DNA of 64,000 nt from Oscarella lobularis (Eukaryota > Porifera > Homoscleromorpha > Homosclerophorida > Oscarellidae): positions 310,001 to 374,000 of the forward strand of contig NC_089191.1 of the NCBI RefSeq assembly GCF_947507565.1, written 5' to 3'. How positions within the stretch are numbered: the stretch's first letter is position 1; each line of letters starts with the position of its first letter. The notes under the pieces are model-generated. The model was not told where the DNA came from. It worked only from the letters and a program-made list of their open reading frames with translations, and ran no database searches. Both the position numbers and the translations under genes were made by a program. Positions 13,165-27,456 of this stretch are shown piece after piece.

Positions 13165-14159
13165 ATGTCTTTGCTCTACTGTTTTATTACGTTCGCTGCG
13201 ACCTATTACCTGCCGCAGACTGTCAATGGACTGGCACATCAGCAGAAGCATGAACCTTACCTAGACGGCGCTGTCTATGACATGGGGCCAAGAAACAAGT
13301 GCGTAGTTTATCCGGTAAAAATGTGCGCAGGCGTTCTCAGCAACAAAACTCGAGTTCCACAATTCTCGGCGTTCATGGCACCCATGGCAGGCAATCTCCT
13401 GCAAGTACACGGCAAGTTGGTTTCACAGTTGGCCACTCGATATCTATCAAAAGAGTGCGCCAACTTTTTCCTCACTTTAGCGTGCCAAATAAGCGCTCAG
13501 CCACTTTGCAACAGCAATAATACTATGGTAACGTTTACACAAGGGGACGGAAAAACGTTTGAAAGGGTAGAGAATTAAATTAATTAGAGCGTCGATTATA
13601 TTATATTTATTAGGATTGCAAACGACTAGCCAAGTGCTTTGAATCTTACTTTCCTTTTGGTAACGGTCTTTGTGGGTTTGCAAGAAAGTGGCCAAACATC
13701 AGCAGCGATGTCAGCTATTCCCTAACAAAATGCAGAACCCCAAACGTGCCCTTGTGTGGAACGAATCCTTACGGATCGACTATGCCCGACTGGCTGGCGA
13801 TGCTCTTGGAGAGAAAGTTTCAAGTATACGCCATAGGGATTCGCACAGTACCCAATATGGAATTGACTAAAGAGGGTCTTTCGTCAATGTATCGGTTAAT
13901 GTGTACGTATCCAACGTGCACGAACGACGGTCGCCTGCAAGGGTATCTTACAAGAGAAAGATGCGAATCCGTAGTCAAACAATGGTACAGTTTAAATTAT
14001 ATATCGAACTACATGTAATCAATATGTGTGTTTAGTATGAAACATTCCACCGACCGTCTAGGAGTACTAAAAGAAGCCCTAGTAGCAATGATTCAGTACA
14101 ACGTGTGTAGTTTTTATCCGAGCGTGACCGACTTCAAGTTTGGTACTATAACTGCCTGA
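13165..14159 (+). CDS. Secreted Frizzled-CRD-like protein, array copy 1
   Basis: Three exons (13165-13566, 13614-13984, 14036-14159) give 298 residues. A signal peptide (MSLLYCFITFAATYYLPQ) is followed by a cysteine pattern resembling the Frizzled cysteine-rich domain: C-x7-C in KCVVYPVKMC, then NKTRVPQF where Frizzled has NMTxxPN, then C-x8-C-x7-C in ECANFFLTLACQISAQPLC, then DCKRLAKC. A second, shorter half (MCTYPTC, RERCESVVKQWC, YNVCSFYP) looks like a degenerate repeat of the same arrangement. There is no membrane anchor and no Frizzled 7TM region, so it may be a soluble ligand-binding protein of sFRP type; that role is inferred. Exon 1 ends GAAAGG/GTAGAG at the same place in all three copies. 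Confidence 0.85.
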
Positions 14160-14282
14160 GATAGTGTGACTTCAGCGTATTCTAAGAAACTGAGTCAGTA
14201 TGCATGCATCTCGACACTGAGTGAGCGGCGAGTGGCAGACAGGAAATTAAATTAATTATACGAAATTAAGAACGACATTAGC

Positions 14283-14432
14283 ACCTTAACGAGTTACCTG
14301 ATTACTTTCTCCAATTACCAACACGCCCATTGGCAGTTTGACTTTCAGCAGGGAAATTACAACAAAAGCTTGACACCGACCGCGCGATAGCGACGCTATA
14401 AATATCGCGGTAGTCGTGCAACAGTTAATTAA
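14283..14432 (+). promoter_or_regulatory. Orphan copy of CRD-array promoter
   Basis: It contains ATTACTTTCTCCAATTACC, CATTGGCAGTTT at 14328-14339 and GCTATAAATATC (TATA at 14397-14404), in the same order as the promoter of copy 1. No CRD exon follows it: the sequence runs straight into the next promoter copy, which begins TGGAATTGCT like the copy-1 module. It is either a remnant of a lost gene or a duplicated regulatory block now serving copy 2. Confidence 0.6.
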
Positions 14433-14603
14433 ATGGAATTGCTGCTTAGAAACCCCTCTAATTAGTGCGATACTTTCTCCAATTACCTACGAAAATCCCC
14501 CATTGACAGTTTTCAGCAGGGAAATTATAACAGAATCTTGACACCGACCCCTACTATAAATATCATACGCGCGGCACTTGCACGTAGTTAACTCTCCTAA
14601 CAA
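14433..14603 (+). promoter_or_regulatory. Promoter module of CRD-array gene 2
   Basis: It holds TACTTTCTCCAATTACC, CATTGACAGTTT at 14501 and TATAAATA at 14555-14562, 42 bp before the ATG at 14604. It is a direct repeat of the preceding orphan block. Confidence 0.65.
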
Positions 14604-15602
14604 ATGTCTTTGTCTTTGCTCTACTGTTTGATTGCGCTTGCGGTAACCAATTCCCTGTGGTGGGCTGTCAGTGGAAGGACCCCTCAGCAGTACAAACCTT
14701 ATCTAGACGACATCTATGATTTGGGGCCAATAGATAAGTGCGTCGTTTATCCAGTGAAAAGGTGTGCGGGCATTGCCGGTGTCGACAACAAAACGCGAGT
14801 TCCACAGGTCGTAGCGCTCTCAGTGGCACCTGTGACGGATCGCATGTTGCAATGGTTGGATAGGACTACAATGAACGCTCCGCTTTTCCTTACAAAAGAG
14901 TGCAAAGATATTTTCGTCACTACAACGTGCCTCACTAACGCTCAACCGATTTGCAACGACGATAACACAAGGGTAACGTTTACACAAGCTGAAGCAGTCG
15001 AAAAAACATTTGAAAGGGTAGAGAATTAAATTATTCAGAGTACCATTATATGTTTAATTAGGACTGCGTTCAAATGAGCAAGTGCCTCGCACCTTATTTT
15101 CCTAGTGTGGGTAACATATTATGCGGATATCAAAGACTGTGGCCAGTTTTCAGTACTAACGTAAGCTATTCCCTAACAAAATGCAGAGCCCCAAACTTGC
15201 CCATGTGTGGAACGAATCCATACGGATCCACTACGCCCGAATGGATAGCGACGAGCTTGGAGAAAAGGCTTCAAATACTCGCCGTAGCGTCTCGCCTACT
15301 AGCCAACTTGAGATCGATAAAAGAGTTCGTTTCGTCAGTGACTCGAATGGCGTGTACTTATCCAACGTGCACAAACGACGGTCGTCTGCAAGGGTATCTT
15401 ACAAGAGAAAGATGCGAATCCGCAATCAAAATCGGGTACATAATATCGAAATAACAATTAAAGTTACTTCAATATTAGCGTGTTTAGCTTTAAATTTATC
15501 GAAGGCAAACCATCAGCTAACAAAAGACTATTGGAATCACTTTCTGCACTGTTTCAGTACGTGGCATGTAGTGCGTTTCCGAGCGCGGCTTTGGTATACT
15601 AA
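14604..15602 (+). CDS. Secreted Frizzled-CRD-like protein, array copy 2
   Basis: Three exons (14604-15017, 15062-15435, 15488-15602) give 300 residues. The architecture is as in copy 1: signal peptide (MSLSLLYCLIALAVTNSLWW), KCVVYPVKRC, DNKTRVPQV, ECKDIFVTTTCLTNAQPIC and DCVQMSKC, then the second half with ACTYPTC and RERCES. Exon 3 ends in a conserved FPSAA-VY tail shared with copy 3 but not copy 1. In this copy the codon split by the second intron reads Gly where copies 1 and 3 read Cys, so a cysteine of the second half is lost. Exon 2 is nearly identical in DNA to the other copies around TTACAAGAGAAAGATGCG, implying recent duplication or gene conversion. Confidence 0.85.
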
Positions 15603-15643
15603 AACATGCAAACGAATGTAGCGCGGCGTCGTTTTCGATTTCT

Positions 15644-15649
15644 AATAAA
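15644..15649 (+). terminator. Poly(A) signal AATAAA of CRD copy 2
   Basis: TTTCTAATAAAGG lies 42 bp after the stop of copy 2. The same TTTCTAATAAA context follows copy 3. Confidence 0.55.
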
Positions 15650-15662
15650 GGCACGGCTATAA

Positions 15663-15790
15663 GTCTGATCTCCGTCTTTGCTCGCGAATGACGCATGCAC
15701 GCGCGCAGGCGACGCTTTTTCTCCGCGATTTTTCGCCTGCTTGCGACTTCGAAAGCGCGCACGCGTGCTTACGTATACGGTAATTTTACC
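15663..15790 (-). pseudogene. Degenerate duplicate of P-Rex exon 1 and flank
   Basis: On the minus strand this segment matches P-Rex exon 1 and its 5' flank (about 12789-12985). Shared DNA includes CTCGCGAATGACGCA, GACGCTTTTTCTCC and GCGCACGCGTGCT in the same order. Translated, it still reads EKKRRLRACMRHSRAKTEI against [19 protein letters not shown]. There is no ATG matching the P-Rex start, the P-Rex donor is absent and insertions break the frame. It lies directly upstream of the promoter of CRD copy 3, so the duplicated unit apparently ran from P-Rex exon 1 through a CRD gene. Confidence 0.8.
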
Positions 15791-15946
15791 TTAAATGTTA
15801 AATGGTGCTACTTGGAATTTCTCTGATTACTCACACACGAAAATCAGTTGACAGTTTCAGCAGGGAAACTACAATAGAAACTTGACTCTGATAGTGAATT
15901 ATAATAAATACCGCCGCGGGGGTCGCGTATACGCACTATCATTCAA
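15780..15946 (+). promoter_or_regulatory. Promoter module of CRD-array gene 3
   Basis: This is a diverged copy of the array promoter, with CTGATTACTCACACACGAAAATCAGTTGACAGTTT (15812-15858), the shared CAGCAGGGAAACTAC word and a weak TATA-like AATAAATA at 15903-15910, 37 bp before the ATG. Confidence 0.5.
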
Positions 15947-16924
15947 ATGTCTTTGCTCTACGGTCTCATTGCGCTTGCGGCGATCTATTCCCTGCCGCAG
16001 GCTGCCAACTTGAAATTTCCTCAGGAGAAGTATGAACCTTACTTAGACGGCGCTGCCTATGACCTGGGGCCAAGAGACAAGTGCGTAGTTTTTCCGGTGA
16101 AAAAGTGCGCAGGCATTGTCGGCAACAAAACGCGAGTTCCGCAATTCTCAGCGTTCCTGTCGGCTAGGATAGATCATGAAATGGAACTAATGAACAGGAC
16201 TATAGGAACAGCTCCATTTCTATCAAAAGAGTGCAAGGACTTTGTTGTCAGCAATATATGCCTCGCTCACGCTCAACCGATTTGCAACAACGATAACACC
16301 AGGGTAACGTATACAAAAGCGGACGGAAAAACGTTTGAAAGGGTAGAGAATTAATTAATTAAAGCGTCGACTATATTATATTTAATTAATTAGGACTGCA
16401 GACGATGGTTCAAGTGCTTTGAACGTATCCTTCCTCTTGGTAACTTTTGCAGAATTCGAAGACTGTGGCCGGAGATAAGTAGCAACGTAAGCTATTCCCT
16501 AACAAAATGCAGAGCCCCAAACGTGCCCATGTGTGGAACAAATCCTTACGGATCGACTATGCCCGAATGGCTGGCGGTGAACTTGGAAACAAAGATTCAA
16601 GTATTCGTCGTACAGCTTAGCAAAATAGCCGACATGGGACTGACTAAAAACGGGTGTCTTTCGTCAGTGCTTCGGTTAACGTGTACTTATCCAACGTGCA
16701 CAAACGACGGTCGTCTGCAAGGGTATCTTACAAGAGAAAGATGCGAATCCCTATTCAAACGCTGGTACTATATAGGCAATAACAATTAATTAAAATTGCT
16801 TCAATATTAGCGCGTGTTTAGCTTAGAGCCCATCGGCGGTTATCGACAGCTAAAAGAAACCGTCGTGGCAGTGGTTCAGTATATCGGATGTAGTCATTTT
16901 CCTAGCGCGGCTTCGGTATACTAA
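15947..16924 (+). CDS. Secreted Frizzled-CRD-like protein, array copy 3
   Basis: Three exons (15947-16342, 16394-16764, 16822-16924) give 289 residues. It has the signal peptide MSLLYGLIALAAIYSLPQ and the same CRD-like pattern: KCVVFPVKKC, GNKTRVPQF, ECKDFVVSNICLAHAQPIC and DCRRWFKC. The second half carries TCTYPTC, RERCES and a final IGCSHFP. Exon borders and phases match copies 1 and 2. All three copies share the PYGST-PxW segment after the first domain. No Frizzled transmembrane or netrin-like domain follows, unlike typical Frizzled or vertebrate sFRP proteins. Confidence 0.85.
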
Positions 16925-16965
16925 AAAATTTAAAAACGAGTGTAGCGGCGTTGCTTTTGATTTCT

Positions 16966-16971
16966 AATAAA
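16966..16971 (+). terminator. Poly(A) signal AATAAA of CRD copy 3
   Basis: TTTCTAATAAAAT lies 42 bp after the stop codon, in the same context as after copy 2. Confidence 0.55.
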
Positions 16972-17147
16972 ATCCTTACTATCAATCGTTCAGTGATCAA
17001 CTTATATTTCACTTAGTTAATTATTCAACTGAACTCTCAAACTCAGTAGTGGGTGTGTCCATAACAAATCAACAAGAAAACTAACGCTATCATTATTAGA
17101 AATCTCGCGCCGAATTTACACTAGGCGGAAAAAAACCCTCGATTTTT

Positions 17148-22205
<5,058 letters not shown>

Positions 22206-22485
22206 TCTTTCGACAAATCGACGAACGAATCGACTGAGAGAATCGCGTGTCACCGCGAAACCGGGGAAACGGGAGGCTTGGCAATCGATACGACAATCGA
22301 GGCGATGGCGATCGCACTTGAAACGAGTCCGTGCGACGCGACACGGCGCGTAAACGCCAAAAACGGGACGAGGGGGAAACGAAATGGAACGAGTGGTAAT
22401 AGGAACGAGGACCCGTATTAGGGCGTGGCATTCCATTGTATTTTCGCGTGTTCGAACAGTTTATAATTAGTACTGATTATCGTAA

Positions 22486-23214
22486 TCACTTCGATGCGAG
22501 ACGATCGAGCAACCAATCGGCCTAGAGTAGGAAAAAAGCGCGGCGGCGCCGCCCCCCCTTGAAGCACTCCAAATTCATTCATCGCCATAAATATAATTAC
22601 CGTGACGAACCAAAGGGAGTTGGGTCTATAGGCGAGACGCGAGAAAAAGCCCATTTGATCGGGAGGATAAATGGCGTGTAGATGCAAGTGCTGCACCGTG
22701 TTGAAAGGGGGCCAATGAAAGCCGTATCTGTGAGAGAGATCACAGACTTCGTGTTTGTCTTCCCCAAGGGAACGCGCTACCTGGCTGCTTCCGGGTCGCC
22801 ACCCCGCTTTCCCACGACACTTTTAGCCACCTCTAACAGCTCTTCCACTGTGTCGAAACAGAACGAAACGGCTTTCTAGTCATCGTCGCGGTCGCGGGGG
22901 GAGAGGGAGGGGCGGGGCGCAGTCTCGATATGTACCTTACCTAAGTCTCTGTCGGCCGAACCGGCGAGACTCTTGGGATTTCCTACGTGTCTCTTCGGAA
23001 CGACGAGATAATGATGCTCGGCTGCCGGTCTAATGTCTCTAAAAGCGACGAAATTGTCGTCCTAAATGAGACCGCGCTTTGGGACTACTCTTCTGTTGCC
23101 TAAGCGCGATTTCCTTCTGACGTCATAGAGTAATTCACTTTTGTCGTCGCGCCCAGACGCAATTCTACAGAACGTACAACGACGATCGATTTCGCTGCTG
23201 GGTTGCTCAGCCAT
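22486..23214 (-). CDS. HINT3: Histidine triad nucleotide-binding protein 3 (HINT3-like)
   Basis: Five exons (23214-23122, 23061-22941, 22871-22781, 22727-22601, 22521-22486) give 155 residues. The product has CTFCRIASGRDDKSELLYD, then DDNFVAFRDIRPAAEHHYLVVP, then the HIT catalytic signature QHLHLHAIYP and a C-terminal FFSRLAYRPNSLWFV, which is specific to HINT3 among HIT proteins. The family hydrolyses adenosine phosphoramidates and acyl-adenylates. Frame requires the exon 3 acceptor GAAAG/CC at 22872. It is divergent from the ETS-Roc gene, 307 bp away. Confidence 0.9.
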
Positions 23215-23521
23215 TGATATCAAACGAAGAACTAATCGGTTCGTTTCGATATGGTTTCGAAGTACAGAAGTCGCATTTGACAAATTAGCATTATTAGCGC
23301 CGCCGAAATTTCCCTTCTCCCCCTATCTCGCATCGAACCAACCACGTGCGCGAATCCCCCACACTTCTGACGTCACGAAAGCACCCGGAAGCGAATGTTA
23401 CTGCGCAGTTCCGGCCAATCGGGCGCAACTCCTCGCCGCGACCGCCTCGCCGTCAACGAGCCCCTCGATCATCGTCCCACAGCCTATTCGTTTCAATTAT
23501 CGCCTCGATCGACACAGGAAA
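23215..23521. promoter_or_regulatory. Divergent promoter region, HINT3 / ETS-Roc gene
   Basis: These 307 bases lie between two divergent start codons. They contain ACCACGTGCGCG (about 23341) and TCTGACGTCACG (about 23367), E-box-like and CRE-like palindromes, but no TATA box. An open frame covers part of it with no recognisable motif. Confidence 0.35.
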
Positions 23522-26500
23522 ATGAATCCGTACGCGTCGAACGAAGCGGCGACGGCCGCCGCGGCCGCAGCGGCAGCCGCAGCCGCCTCCGCCTCCGTTC
23601 CACCTCTATCGGCCGAACAGCAAGCACGAGGTAAGACTACGATCGACTCTACACCCATACGCACGCATACGCACACACGGAAGGCGGATGTAGGCAAAGA
23701 GCGCGTGGCCCCTTTCGCGAGACTCTCCCTCTCGGGCTTCCTTGCGACACCGAGACGCGATACGAGAGGCGGAGCTTCCGGCGCATCAATTTACCGATGA
23801 GACGAAACGCGTCGCGATCGCGGAGACTTCGTTACGTGGAGGGCGTGGCGGAAGCGTTGCGGAGCCGCTCTTTCTCTTTATCGATCGCGTTCGCTACTTT
23901 TTTGCGACGATTTCGCGACGTTGGTGTTGCGAAACGATCGCGCGTTCGCCCGCGCGTCCGCCTCGTTTTTCGATTTGGCAGCGGCGGAGGCGGCGGTGCC
24001 CAAGTTGTGATCGCGCCCACTCTTTATTCTGCCCCCCCATCACGTGCTCGCTTCGTTTCACTTCCTTGTTCGATCACGTGCGCTATTCAGGGGATCCGCC
24101 TCTTCCGCATTCCGGGCACTCCTACTTAGCGCTATATCGTTATTAATTAGGTATGGATTTCGTGTCGGGTCCCGGACAACCTCGTCTTCAGCTCTGGCAA
24201 TTTCTACTTGAAATTTTGAATAAGGAAGAGTTTGGGTCTATCATACGATGGACGGGAGTCGAACCGGGCGAATTCAAAGTCATAGAAACGGAAGAAGTGG
24301 CGCGATTGTGGGGTCTTCGCAAGGGCAGACCCAACATGAACTACGACAAATTGAGTCGTTCTCTCAGGTACATCTAAAAATAAAATTGAATTTCGAGAGA
24401 GAGGGGCGGATTAATACTATTTATCCTTAGATATTACTATGATAAGGGGATCCTGGAGAAAGTTCCTGGACAGCGTCTCGTCTACAAATTCGATTCAGAT
24501 TTGAAAAATCGACAGGAACAATTCGCTCGTCTTCCGCGCACGCCCTCGGAAGTTTCCTCAACCCCAACGACTCCTCTAACACCCATGTCACCATTTCTCA
24601 TGGGAGGAAGTGCAGCCAATATAGCAGGTAAAATAAAAACAGAGAAAACTAATAATTAAATAATCACGTGATATATTAGACTCTCGATTCCGCATGGTTC
24701 ACTTGAGCCCTCCACCCAAAAAGGCCAAACTATCTCAAAGTAAACAACACGTAAATAAATATTTAATTACTTATATATTTTTTAGGTGCTACTCCCCAGG
24801 ATGTGGAAGCTCGTAGTCCGGAAGCAGCGAGGATTTACGAAAAGGCTCTCGCCGAAGGCCAAAAGACGATGCGACGCGCGCGACTTTTTCTCTTTGGGCC
24901 TCCGCGTAGCGGAAAGACGTCATTGAAACGCGCGCTACTCGGCCAGCTGTTCAATCCAATGGAAGAGAGCACTGTCGCCGTCGAATGTTCGACGAATGCG
25001 TGCGTTATCGAACCAGAGCAGAGAAGACCTTGGAAGGTGAGAACAATCCGGGAAACGCCTCCAATAAATATCCTAAATATTATGCGTATCAGACACGTGA
25101 TCAGCGCGCATTCAAAACGCGCGAATACGAGAAAGAAATCGCGAAATACGTCGCGAAAGAATTGAAAAAGAAACGCGGCGGCGCGGATCCACCGATTGCC
25201 ATGGAAACAACCAAGGAATCCGCCTCTCCAGCACCGATCCCGGAAGACATCGTTACTCGAATTGTTACAGCGTTGCGCACGCAGGATTCGACGTCGACGT
25301 CATCGGCATTGGCAACGGCTCGCAATGAGGATCAAACAGTGATCAATATCTGGGATATGGGAGGTCAAGCGTTGCATCGCGTCCTTCAGACGTCGCTCTA
25401 CACAAATCGCGCCATCTACGCACTCGTCGTCGACGTTTCGCTCGATTTCGACGCGCCTGCGCCGTCCCACTTCGTCCAGGGTAACCGTGACGTCATCCTG
25501 GATGAAAATAAAGGCGAAACCTATTTGGATCAAATCGTGCAAAACGTCGACGCCGTCTATTCGGCGACGAGCGGCGATGGCGACGACGAACATCCCGTCA
25601 TCATCGTCGTCGGCACGCGAAAAGATAAAATTACAAACCCGGATGTCGTCAAAGAGAAGTGGGTTCATCTGAGCGAAGCGTTTTCGAAGAAACCCTACGC
25701 ATCCTGGATATCTACTTACGTCGTTGTCAATTTGACGACGCGCGACGACGAGGGCGTGGAGGACATCCGGGTCATCGTCGACGAAATGACGCGACGTCAT
25801 TTCGCTGTGGACGTTCCGTTTCGTTGGATGAAATTCGACAAGGCAATGGACACGGTTCGACGTCAAAACGTCTTCTACGCGACTCTCGACGACGTAGCGC
25901 GCATCGCCGCCGACGAATGCGGCGTCACTGACAAAACGGAAGTGACGTCAATGCTGACGTATTATCACGATCAGGGTCTTCTTCTTCACTATCGTCGCTG
26001 CGTGCAATTGGGCGACATCATCGTCACGAAACCTCAATGGCTCATAGGCGCAATCAAACGTCTACTCGAAATTCATCTTCCTATTCAAGGTAGCGCTGGA
26101 AGCGGGAACGGTTCAGGTGATTCCTCTAATACGGGAAACGCGGGTGATACGGGGCCTTTTCAAGACTCCTGGCAACGTCTTCACGCTGAAGGCGTTCTAG
26201 AAGAGAGTCTCATCGACCACGTATGGTCCGATTACGCTCGGAATAAGTTGCTCCTATTGGCTATAGCCGAGCAAATGGATCTCGTCGCGCCGCGCTTGCA
26301 GCGCGACGGGACCACGCCCACCGCCTATTACATGCCCGCCATGTTGCACATCAAACCCGATCACGAGGAATTTTGCGAATCGCTTTCCGCCGAACGCGAT
26401 TCCGAAGTCCTCGCGTTTCGTTTCCATGGCGACATGCACGTGCCGCTGGATTTTTTCAGTCGGCTTCTCGTGCGTTGTCTTCAATTGTGCCCCTTTCATC

Positions 26501-27209
26501 CGGGTCTATTCCGCACGTGCGCGCGCTTCGAATTCGATTCAGATCATGACCTCGTCCTATTGGCGTGTCGCGATCACATCAAATTCGTCGTGCAGGGAAC
26601 CCAATACGGGGCCCCACCTCAAGCGAGTCGGCCTTCCGCCTCCGTATGCATGGAAATCTTACGCTTTCTCCTTGCTACGATGAACGAGCTGCAACGTCAA
26701 TGGATGCCCGGATTGAAATTCGAGTTAGCAGCGCGACACCCCAATGCACCTACACAAGGAAAGAGTGAGTGGATTCAATTGCCCAATACCAAGGATTCAG
26801 ATTGGGTAGCAAAGCGAAAAATACCCACTAACGAAGAGGATTCTGACCCCGTTGTCCCTAGCAACGCTTTGCTTCTTTGGTTTGAGGTAAAAACTACCGA
26901 CTTCCGGGTTAATCAATTATTTATTTATTCTACTAGAACCCGGAAATGGATCGGAAGAATTTGTCTAATGAGGTGCAAATTGGTTTGGCGCAGCGTTTTG
27001 ATCGTTTGCAAGATGCCGGTAAATGTTGGCGTCTCCTAGCAACCTATCTCGGTTTTAGTCACTCGGAAATTCGTGAGCTCTCGTTTGTTGAGTCGTCGCC
27101 CACTTTGGCGATGCTCAACGCGTGGGCGCAGCGCGAAATGAGTTCTTTAGAGAGACTAAAGGAGAAAGTGAAGCTTCTCGGCTCGGATGAGCTTTTGGAT
27201 TGCCTCTGA
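23522..27209 (+). CDS. ETS domain - Roc/COR GTPase - Death-like domain fusion protein
   Basis: Seven exons (23522-23630, 24151-24367, 24431-24627, 24680-24739, 24786-25036, 25093-26886, 26937-27209) join in frame to 966 residues. After a polyalanine run, an ETS DNA-binding domain spans about residues 45-135 ([50 protein letters not shown]). A Thr/Pro-rich stretch ends in [10 protein letters not shown]. Exon 5 then continues with [12 protein letters not shown] and the P-loop GPPRSGKTS (about 232-240); exon 6 has switch II DMGGQ (about 366-370), G4 GTRKD (about 452-456) and a COR-type region. The last exon encodes a Death-like helical domain ([19 protein letters not shown]). The ETS and Roc exons are separated by a 46-nt intron with no room for a promoter, and no ATG precedes ARIYEKAL in exon 5. 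Two overlapping genes remain possible until a transcript is seen. Confidence 0.75.
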
Positions 27210-27456
27210 TTTGATTTTTGCTATGATTCTTCAATGACAGTGTTTGTTTCGTTTTTTTTCCCTGTAGCGTCTTTTTTTCAGTCTTGCTTGCTAATTTTCT
27301 GTTGTGTGACAGGTGATTCTCACTGCCCGCTCTATTTTTGTAAACCGATTGCATACTGTATGAATGAATGAATTGAGTGAGTGCGCGCGCGCGCGCAACT
27401 CGTTGGCCTTGACGACAAGGAATTGAGTGTGCGCGCGCTATCGCCACCCGCGAGAA

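Larger units (their letters stand above)
14160..14603 (+). other. Gap between CRD copies 1 and 2 with duplicated promoter block
   Basis: There is no coding sequence in these 444 bases. Two head-to-tail copies of the array promoter fill 14283-14432 and 14433-14603; only the second is followed by a gene. The first 120 bases are unremarkable. Confidence 0.6.

Noticed and set aside
23141..23800. Plus-strand frame of 219 codons upstream of and through the ETS exon 1
   Set aside because: It begins at the far side of the HINT3 start and reads through the exon 1 donor at 23631; the frame within exon 1 is the true ETS frame only from the ATG at 23522.
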